Positions 54,364 to 60,915 of a stretch of DNA of 60,915 nucleotides are shown here, one piece after another. This DNA comes from Nostoc sp. NMS8 (lineage in GTDB: Bacteria; Cyanobacteriota; Cyanobacteriia; Cyanobacteriales; Nostocaceae). Positions within the stretch are counted from its first letter, which is position 1; each line of letters begins with the position of its first letter. The notes below the pieces were generated by a model that saw only the letters and a program-made list of their open reading frames with translations, ran no database searches and had not been told where the DNA came from. The translations under genes were made by a program, and so were the position numbers. The DNA lies in assembly GCF_017115045.1 (NCBI RefSeq), contig NZ_JABXKK010000045.1, forward strand, positions 1-60,915, in the 5' to 3' direction.

Positions 54364-57240
54364 GTGACCGAACCAGGAAGTTATAAAGATACTGTAAACT
54401 TACCCAAGACTAACTTTGATATGCGGGCAAACGCCATCAAGCGTGAGCCTGAAATCCAAAAATTTTGGGAAGAAAATAAAATTTACGATCGCCTCTTTGA
54501 AAATAACCCCGGCGAATTATTTATACTGCACGATGGGCCTCCCTACGCTAATGGCTCACTCCATATTGGTCATGCCTTAAATAAAATTCTCAAAGATATT
54601 ATTAATCGCTACCAAATGTTACAAGGGCGTAAAGTTCGCTACGTTCCTGGTTGGGATTGTCACGGATTGCCAATTGAGTTGAAAGTTTTGCAGAACATGA
54701 AGTCAGCAGAACGGCAAAATTTAACGCCTTTACAACTGCGTCATAAAGCGGAAGAATTTGCTCTAGCTACGGTAGATAATCAGCGCCAAAATTTTAAACG
54801 CTACGGTATTTGGGGTGATTGGGAAAACCCTTATCTAACTCTGAAGCCGGCTTATGAAGCGGCTCAAATTGGCGTTTTTGGTCAAATGTTCTTAAAAGGC
54901 TACATCTATCGCGGTTTAAAGCCGGTTCACTGGAGTCCCAGTTCTAAAACTGCTTTGGCTGAAGCTGAGTTGGAATATCCAGAAGGTCACGTTTCCCGCA
55001 GTATCTATGCAGCTTTTGCAATCACAAGTTTGGCAGAAGCTGTAAAACCACTGTTGGCCCAATATCAGTCTGATTTGGGTGTGGCTATCTGGACGACTAC
55101 ACCTTGGACTATTCCGGCAAATTTGGCGGTGGCGGTGAATGCAGATTTGAATTATGCAGTGGTAGAAGTTTCCCACTCAGAAGCGCAAAGTAATTTCAAA
55201 TACCTCATTGTTGCTGCTGATTTAGTCGAACGTTTATCTTCAACCTTGGGAGTTGAGTTAACCATCAAAGCTACCTTTAAGGGGAATGACTTAGAACATA
55301 CTACTTACCGTCATCCTCTATTTGACCGCGAAAGCCCGATTGTTGTCGGCGGTGATTACATCACAACTGAGTCGGGTACTGGGTTGGTACATACCGCACC
55401 CGGTCATGGTCAAGAAGATTATATCGTTGGTCAGCGTTACGGTTTACCCATCCTTGCACCAGTGGATGACAATGGCAATTTTACCGAAGAAGCGGGACAA
55501 TTTGCGGGGTTAAATGTGCTGGGTGATGGAAATCAGGCGGTAATTGATGCATTAACGGCTGCTGGTTCTTTGTTGAAAGAAGAAGCATATCCCCACAAGT
55601 ATCCTTACGATTGGCGGACGAAGAAGCCGACAATTTTCCGCGCCACTGAACAATGGTTTGCTTCCGTGGAAGGATTTAGAGAAGAAGCATTAAAGGCGAT
55701 CGCCACGGTAAAATGGATTCCAGCCCAAGGTGAAAATCGCATCACGCCAATGGTGGCGGAACGTTCCGATTGGTGTATCTCTCGTCAGCGTAGTTGGGGT
55801 GTACCTATTCCCGTTTTCTACGATGAAGCCACGGGAGAACCACTGCTGAATGAAGAAGTTATCAACCACGCTCAAAAAATTATCGCTGAAAAAGGTTCTG
55901 ATGCTTGGTGGGAACTTTCGGTTGAGGAGTTATTACCCGAATCCTATCGCAAAAATGGCAAGTCTTACCGCAGAGGTACAGACACAATGGATGTATGGTT
56001 TGACTCTGGTTCATCTTGGGCATCTGTTGTCCAACAGCGTCCAGAGTTACGCTACCCTGCTGATATATATTTGGAAGGTTCCGACCAACATCGCGGTTGG
56101 TTTCAGTCAAGCTTGCTCACCAGTGTAGCGGTAAATGATATTCCACCTTACAAAACTGTGCTAACTCACGGCTTCGCTTTAGACGAACAAGGGCGAAAGA
56201 TGAGTAAGTCTGAAGGAAATGTGGTTGACCCAAATACAATCATTGAAGGTGGGAAAAATCAAAAAGTAGAACCGGCTTACGGTGCAGATGTCTTGAGATT
56301 ATGGGTATCATCTGTAGACTACTCCGGCGATGTCCGCATTGGCAAAAACATCATTAAGCAGATGAATGATGTTAGAGGCAAAATCCGCAATACGGCGCGG
56401 TTTTTGTTGGGTAGCTTAGATGATTTTGACCCGGAAAAAGATACAGTTCCCTTCGAGGAATTGCCAGAACTTGACCGTTATATGCTGCACCGCATCACCG
56501 AAGTGTTTGAGGAAGTAACAGAAGCCTTTGAGAGTTTCCAATTCTTCCGCTTCTTCCAAACAGTGCAGAATTTCTGCGTGGTGGATTTGTCCAACTTCTA
56601 TTTAGATGTTGCCAAAGATAGACTCTACATCAGTGCAAAAGATGCTTTCCGCCGTCGCAGTTGTCAAACAGTGCTGAAGATAGCTTTAGATAATTTAGCA
56701 CGAGCGATCGCCCCAGTGTTATCTCACACTGCCGAAGATATCTGGCAATATCTCCCTTACAAAACACCTTACAAATCAGTGTTTGAAGCCGGTTGGGTGC
56801 AGGTTGAGGATAAATGGCGTAATCCAGAATTAGCAGAATTTTGGGAAACACTGCGACAACTCGGCACCGATGTTAATAAGGTGTTAGAACAAGCCAGAAT
56901 AGAAAAACTCATTGGTTCTTCCCTGGAAGCCAAAGCTTTGATTCATATACCTCACAAACAGTTAGGTGATGCTATCAAAGCCTTCAACCCGGTTAAAGGT
57001 AACGGAATTGACGAACTGCGGTATTTATTGCTGACTTCCCAGGTGGAATTATTAGATTCTGCTCAAGGGTTGCAAGGATTAGAATATACAGCGCAGACGG
57101 AAGACTGGACAATTGCTGTAGTAAAAGCAGATGGGCAAAAGTGCGATCGCTGTTGGAACTATTCCACCCACGTGGGAGAATCAGCAGAACATCCCTTAAT
57201 TTGCGAACGGTGTGTTGCAGCCTTAGCCGGAGAGTTTTAA
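54364..57240 (+). CDS. ileS: Isoleucine-tRNA ligase
   Basis: The enzyme is class I. It has HIGH-type PYANGSLHIGHALNK, the editing CP1 domain (TTPWTIPANL, DYITTESGTGLVHTAPGHG), KMSKS in GRKMSKSEGN, and a C-terminal zinc knuckle CDRCWNYS/CERC. Length (958 residues) is normal. The frame is open from 54301, but the family normally starts TEPGSYKDTVNLPK, so I choose the GTG at 54364. Two copies of an unrelated small gene flank it, and none of the flanking repeats enter the coding region. Confidence 0.95.
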   Translation: MTEPGSYKDTVNLPKTNFDMRANAIKREPEIQKFWEENKIYDRLFENNPGELFILHDGPPYANGSLHIGHALNKILKDIINRYQMLQGRKVRYVPGWDCHGLPIELKVLQNMKSAERQNLTPLQLRHKAEEFALATVDNQRQNFKRYGIWGDWENPYLTLKPAYEAAQIGVFGQMFLKGYIYRGLKPVHWSPSSKTALAEAELEYPEGHVSRSIYAAFAITSLAEAVKPLLAQYQSDLGVAIWTTTPWTIPANLAVAVNADLNYAVVEVSHSEAQSNFKYLIVAADLVERLSSTLGVELTIKATFKGNDLEHTTYRHPLFDRESPIVVGGDYITTESGTGLVHTAPGHGQEDYIVGQRYGLPILAPVDDNGNFTEEAGQFAGLNVLGDGNQAVIDALTAAGSLLKEEAYPHKYPYDWRTKKPTIFRATEQWFASVEGFREEALKAIATVKWIPAQGENRITPMVAERSDWCISRQRSWGVPIPVFYDEATGEPLLNEEVINHAQKIIAEKGSDAWWELSVEELLPESYRKNGKSYRRGTDTMDVWFDSGSSWASVVQQRPELRYPADIYLEGSDQHRGWFQSSLLTSVAVNDIPPYKTVLTHGFALDEQGRKMSKSEGNVVDPNTIIEGGKNQKVEPAYGADVLRLWVSSVDYSGDVRIGKNIIKQMNDVRGKIRNTARFLLGSLDDFDPEKDTVPFEELPELDRYMLHRITEVFEEVTEAFESFQFFRFFQTVQNFCVVDLSNFYLDVAKDRLYISAKDAFRRRSCQTVLKIALDNLARAIAPVLSHTAEDIWQYLPYKTPYKSVFEAGWVQVEDKWRNPELAEFWETLRQLGTDVNKVLEQARIEKLIGSSLEAKALIHIPHKQLGDAIKAFNPVKGNGIDELRYLLLTSQVELLDSAQGLQGLEYTAQTEDWTIAVVKADGQKCDRCWNYSTHVGESAEHPLICERCVAALAGEF

Positions 57241-57280
57241 CAGAATAAAACTTACTGGCTACAAACAAAGCCTGATGAGA

Positions 57281-57673
57281 CTAGCTGATTTTTGCGTTCT
57301 GATTGGATTTTTGCTCTGAATTCTTCAAACGTGTTGCCTGACTTTTGCGGATGCGATCGCTTTTGCGAACAGCACCCGCCATTTCATACTCACGGCTGTC
57401 TTTACCGTACTTGAAAGCAACTCCAATCAGCATTTTCTCAATCAGATCGTTTAAGTTTTTGTCTAATTCATCCATTTCAGTTCTAGAAGAGTTAATCACA
57501 GCTAGAGCAGTATTATAAGCATCTATCTTGCTACGGTACTGCTCTATTAGTTGTGTGACGTTTTGCAAGTTGCGAATATCCCCAAAATCCATACTCGGAT
57601 CGATCGCTGTAAATCCCGCCAGTCTTAACTCAGCTTTTTCTAAAACGCGGTATGTACGTTTTTGAGCAGTCAT
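57281..57673 (-). CDS. Small helical protein B, paralog of the gene at 53356
   Basis: The 130-residue product matches protein A in length and pattern: RVLEKAELRLAGF, a coiled-coil-like centre (about 45-75, with IDAYNTALAVI), LIEKMLIGVAFKYGKDS and YEMAGAVRKSDR. It is convergent with ileS, 40 bases apart. Upstream (57798-57923) lies a 21-base-period array, as for gene A. Function unknown. Confidence 0.7.
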   Translation of the reverse strand: MTAQKRTYRVLEKAELRLAGFTAIDPSMDFGDIRNLQNVTQLIEQYRSKIDAYNTALAVINSSRTEMDELDKNLNDLIEKMLIGVAFKYGKDSREYEMAGAVRKSDRIRKSQATRLKNSEQKSNQNAKIS

Positions 57674-57797
57674 AAATGTATCTTTTTTATTGCCTTAGAG
57701 CTAGTTTGCCTTACTAAAGCTGTATCTAAGTTCAGTAAAATCCTCATTTAACAGTATTAAATATGGTGTAAGTGCCAGTATTTATCACAAAAATTAT

Positions 57798-57923
57798 GCT
57801 TTTGTTGATGAAACAGTTGCTTTTGTTGATGAAACAGTCGCTTTTGTTGATAAAACAGTCGCTTTTGTTAATGAAATAGTTGCTTTTTTTAATAAAACAG
57901 TTGTTTTTGTTGATGAAAACGTT
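57798..57923. repeat. Tandem array, six 21 bp units, heptad-encoding
   Basis: Six units of gcttttgttgatgaaacagt(t/c) with increasing divergence. On the plus strand they read as the heptad AFVDETV, AFVDETV, AFVDKTV, AFVNEIV, AFFNKTV, VFVDENV, then a stop at 57936-57938. The frame has no start codon. It lies upstream of the minus-strand gene B, the same arrangement as at 53882-54070. Confidence 0.75.
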
Positions 57924-57969
57924 GCAACAAGCGATTAAAAATTGCAGCTAGCTACACAGATAAACCCTA

Positions 57970-58256
57970 CGGTGTATACACAAGTCTGAAATAGTTTACT
58001 CACCTGGTTTTTCGTTGTAGTTTTACCCCACCCTAACCCTCCTCTTGTAAAGGGGCTACTGTGTACACACAAGTCTTCTAGAGTTGTTTCATAGGCTTTT
58101 GATCCCCCCAACCCCCCTTTTTAAGGGGGGCGAAAGCCTCTCAAAGTCCCCCTTTTTAAGGGGGATTTAGGGGGATCTCCAATGATTTTGGGTTTGTAGA
58201 GAGATGTGTGTACACCGTAGCCCTTTAGGGGGGTAATTTAACTTGTGTATACACCG
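57970..58256. mobile_element. Inverted-repeat element with a second copy nested inside
   Basis: Outer ends are cggtgtatacacaagt (57970-57985) and acttgtgtatacaccg (58241-58256). The outer arms carry the blocks of the 38042-38189 element in opposite orientation (gttttaccccaccctaaccc on the left, ggggggtaattt on the right). Inside, from about 58053 to 58223, lies a second pair (gtgtacacacaagtc, and gatgtgtgtacac with gtagccc) around gatcccccc / ggggggatct-type text. This is one element inserted into another. The gap 57674-58489 has no gene. Confidence 0.75.
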
Positions 58257-58489
58257 CAACTTAAAAAAGGAGGAACCAGAATTAAAGTCCCGCAATTTAT
58301 CGGAGAATTTAAGGGGATCTAGAACGTTTTGATACCAACAAGAGAACTTTTCAAACATCCTCTTAGGCGGACTTTGTTTGTATAGCTGCAATTTTTAATC
58401 GCCACGGCTAGATACTAAAAATTAGGGAATTTAGAACAAAGGCGGTGTATTAATAAGTTAGATAGCAAACACATATTCAAGGGCAGGAT

Positions 58490-60915
58490 ATGATACTTGA
58501 GACTGCGGCGATCGCAATTGGTTCTGTAATAGCCACCAAAGCTTTAGAAAAAACTACCGAAAAGGTAACAGAAGTTTTATTAGATAAGACTGGTCAGTTT
58601 CTCGTCACCCTCAAAAAACAGTCTCCCCATACTGTAGCTGCTATAGAAAAAGCACCAGACCAACCACTCGATTATGGTAAAGCTGTACTTGAGGTGCAAT
58701 TGGCGGCTCAAGCGAATCCTGAAGTGGCTCAAGCTGTAGAAGAATTGGCATTATTAACAGAAAATAATCCACCCTCAAACTGGGCTGAAATTCTGAGAGA
58801 GATAAAAGCATCTGTGGAGAAATCTCAACAACCATACCCTTCAACTTTTATCCAAAACATCGAAAAAGCAATTAATGCGGCTCAAACCCAAACCATTGAC
58901 CAAAGAGGTAGTACTTTTAATATTTGACTGAAGCCGTCTGACGGGGAACGGACAAAGTTAACTCCCACAAAATCTATTCCTTATCGCGGTTCGGTGAATT
59001 TCGTCGGGCGAGAAACCGAACTGACAATGGTGCATGAAGACTTGCAGCGAGGAAATTATGTAGCAATAGCCGGAATGGGTGGCGTGGGTAAAACTGAATT
59101 AGCTACTCAATACGCCAGACGATACGAACAAGATTATGGGGGAGTTGCTTGGTTTAACGACAGAGAAAGCAATCTCGCCGCCGAAGTTTTAGAGTTTTTC
59201 TCATTGCAGTTAGGTTTGGAAATTCCCCAAGAATCAGGAGGAAGATTTTTAAGCCTTAAACAACAAGTCGCCTGGTGTTGGTCTAGATATCCTAACTCCG
59301 TCTTGCCGATTTTAATCATCTTCGATGACGTAACTGATTTAGACAACCTCCGCCAAGTCGTTCCCAAGGATAACCGCTTCCGAGTTTTAGTTACTACTCG
59401 ACTGCGGGATTTAGACCCGAATTTTATTCAAGAGATTGCCTTAGATGTTCTCTCGCCCCAAAAAGAACCAGGCAAAGCCTTAGAACTATTAAAACGACTG
59501 TTGAGGAAAACAGATAGGCGAGTTGAAAATCAACCACAAGCCGCAACAGCAATATGTGAATGTCTAGAATATTTGCCCTTAGGCATAGAATTAGTGGGAG
59601 GCTATTTAGTACGCGATCCGGACATATCTTTAGATATCATGTTTGGGCGACTGCAAGAACGTAAATTAGCAGAAGCAGCTTTACAAGACCGGGAAAATCT
59701 CAACTCAACTCAACTAGGAGTCAAAGCCGCCTTTGCTTTAACTTGGTCAGAACTCGACCCACTGGCGCAACAACTAGGAATATTTTTGAGTTTATTTTCT
59801 CCTGTACAGATTCTTTGGGATTTAGTTCTTTGGGTAGCGACAGGTGGAGGGGAAGCAGAAAATCAGGAACAAAAACACCTAACTTGGTCAGAAGAAGAAT
59901 TAAACGCAGCTAAAAAACAACTCTACGGGTGCAACTTGCTGCAATTGGTAGAAGAAAGAGCAGGATGTTATAAAATTCATGCTTTAGTGCGGTGGTTTTT
60001 GCAAGGGCAGTTAGCCGATGCTGGCGAGATGAAATTAGTTTTGGAAACAACCTTCGCTACTGCGATGATAGGCTTTGCCCAATTCCTTCCTGGTTCTGCC
60101 ACTTCTGAGCAGATTGAAAGCATCAGAGATATTGTTCCTCATCTCGAAGACCTGGGTAAACGTATAATTGCAGAGATAAAAGAACCAACAGAGGCAGAGA
60201 TAATTTCTTTAGCATCAGTTCCCACCGATAAAGTAATTTGGGTATTTGTAGGGGTAGGAAGATTTTACGAAGGACAAGGATTATATAAATTAGCAGAACC
60301 TTGGACTGAAGAATGCGTAAATGTTTGCCAGTCCTTGTTTGCTGGGGAGCATCCGAATGTAGCTACTAGCTTGAACAATTTAGCTTCCCTCTACAATAGC
60401 CAAGGACGGTACAGCGATGCCGAACCTTTGTTGATTGAAGCCCTGGCAATGACAAAGCGCCTGTTTGCTGGGGAGCATCCGGATGTAGCTACTAGCTTGA
60501 ACAATTTAGCTTCCCTCTACCATAGCCAAGGACGGTACAGCGATGCCAAACCTCTGTTGATTGAAGCCCTGGCAATGACAAAGCGCCTGTTTGCTGGGAA
60601 GCATCCGAATGTAGCTACTAGCTTGAACAATTTAGCTTCCCTCTACCATAGCCAAGGACGGTACAGGAATGCCGAACCTCTGTACATTGAAGCCCTGGCA
60701 ATGAGAAAGCGCTTGTTTGCTGGGGAGCATCCCGATGTAGCTACTAGCTTGAACAATTTAGCTTACCTCTACTATAGCCAAGGACGGTACAGCGATGCCG
60801 AACCTCTGTACATTGAAGCCCTGGCAATGAGAAAGCGCCTGTTTACTGGGGAGCATCCCTATGTAGCTACTAGCTTGAACAATTTAGCTTCCCTCTACGA
60901 TAGCCAAGGACGGTA
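58490..60915 (+). pseudogene. NB-ARC / TPR STAND protein interrupted by one in-frame TGA, runs off the window
   Basis: The frame starting ATG 58490 encodes 145 residues (ETAAIAIGSVIATKALEKTT..., ending QRGSTFNI) and meets TGA at 58925-58927. The same frame then stays open to the window end. It reads LKPSDGERTK, then YRGSVNFVGRE, Walker A AGMGGVGKTELA (near 59065-59100), Walker B PILIIFDDV, VLVTTR and LPLGIEL. From about 60330 it gives TPR repeats of 42 residues with near-identical DNA, each with EHPDVATSLNNLASLY. NB-ARC/TPR proteins act as signalling or defence switches. One nonsense change separates the first domain from the ATPase. The second part could start at a GTG near 58997 if still expressed. 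Confidence 0.8.
60331..60915 (+). repeat. 126 bp TPR-encoding tandem repeats, nearly identical
   Basis: At least four and a half copies of a 126-base unit, each with gagcatccngatgtagctac and agccaaggacggtacag. They differ at only a few positions, which points to recent expansion or gene conversion. The array continues past the window. Confidence 0.85.

Noticed and set aside
57798..57923. Possible CRISPR array
   Set aside because: The units are contiguous 21-mers without spacers, and no cas gene is in the window.

Overview
The window is chromosomal DNA from a filamentous, heterocyst-forming cyanobacterium of the Nostoc/Anabaena type. The evidence is frequent HIP1 octamers (gcgatcgc), heptamer short tandem repeats, many small inverted-repeat elements, and above all a complete heterocyst glycolipid (HGL) locus ending in hetN and hetI. 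Locus numbers quoted for Anabaena PCC 7120 are from memory.

Layout. 1-3.9 kb (minus strand): remains of a caspase-NACHT-WD40 protein, now split into a caspase ORF and a NACHT/WD40 ORF without Walker A, followed by two small conflict-system-like genes (a membrane protein and a protein with a Cys/His tail). 4.0-15 kb: housekeeping and accessory genes, including a HupE/UreJ-like membrane protein without metal ligands, a secreted two-nuclease fusion, an ethylene-receptor-like histidine kinase, an ABC exporter, an internally deleted YdcF-like gene, galE, and a TauE/SafE-type membrane protein with a periplasmic partner. 15-21 kb: gene fragments, a glycine-rich RTX protein and a sulfotransferase.

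22.1-50.6 kb is the HGL island. The minus-strand arm runs hgdB, hgdC, hgdA, a family 2 glycosyltransferase, a DUF2141 protein, a second family 2 glycosyltransferase and hglT. These are envelope export, sugar epimerisation and glycosylation genes. After a 2 kb gene-free gap the plus-strand arm runs hglE, hglD, hglC, hglA, hglB and hetN, with convergent hetI. HetI can phosphopantetheinylate the ACPs of HglE and HglB. HglE, HglD, HglC and HglA form a Pfa-like (polyunsaturated-fatty-acid-type) iterative synthase, HglB releases the chain reductively, HglT and HgdA handle the sugar, and HgdB/HgdC take part in deposition of the glycolipid layer.

50.8-57.7 kb: a 55-residue membrane ORF, a YheT-like hydrolase, an RpaA-type response regulator, and ileS flanked by two paralogous 130-residue genes. 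Each paralog has its own 21-bp-period, heptad-encoding tandem repeat just upstream. A decayed 90 bp copy of part of the response regulator gene lies beside one array. 57.9-60.9 kb: nested inverted-repeat elements, then an NB-ARC/TPR gene whose N-terminal domain is separated from the NB-ARC part by one in-frame TGA and which runs off the window.

Most unusual points: the paired heptad arrays and paralogs around ileS; HetN without the RGSGR pentapeptide; a mobile-element-like repeat exactly between the two halves of the split ketoreductase (hglE/hglD); nested insertion of two copies of that repeat at 58 kb; a 351 bp element with 27 bp terminal inverted repeats at 21.7 kb; and several signalling or defence genes in visible decay.
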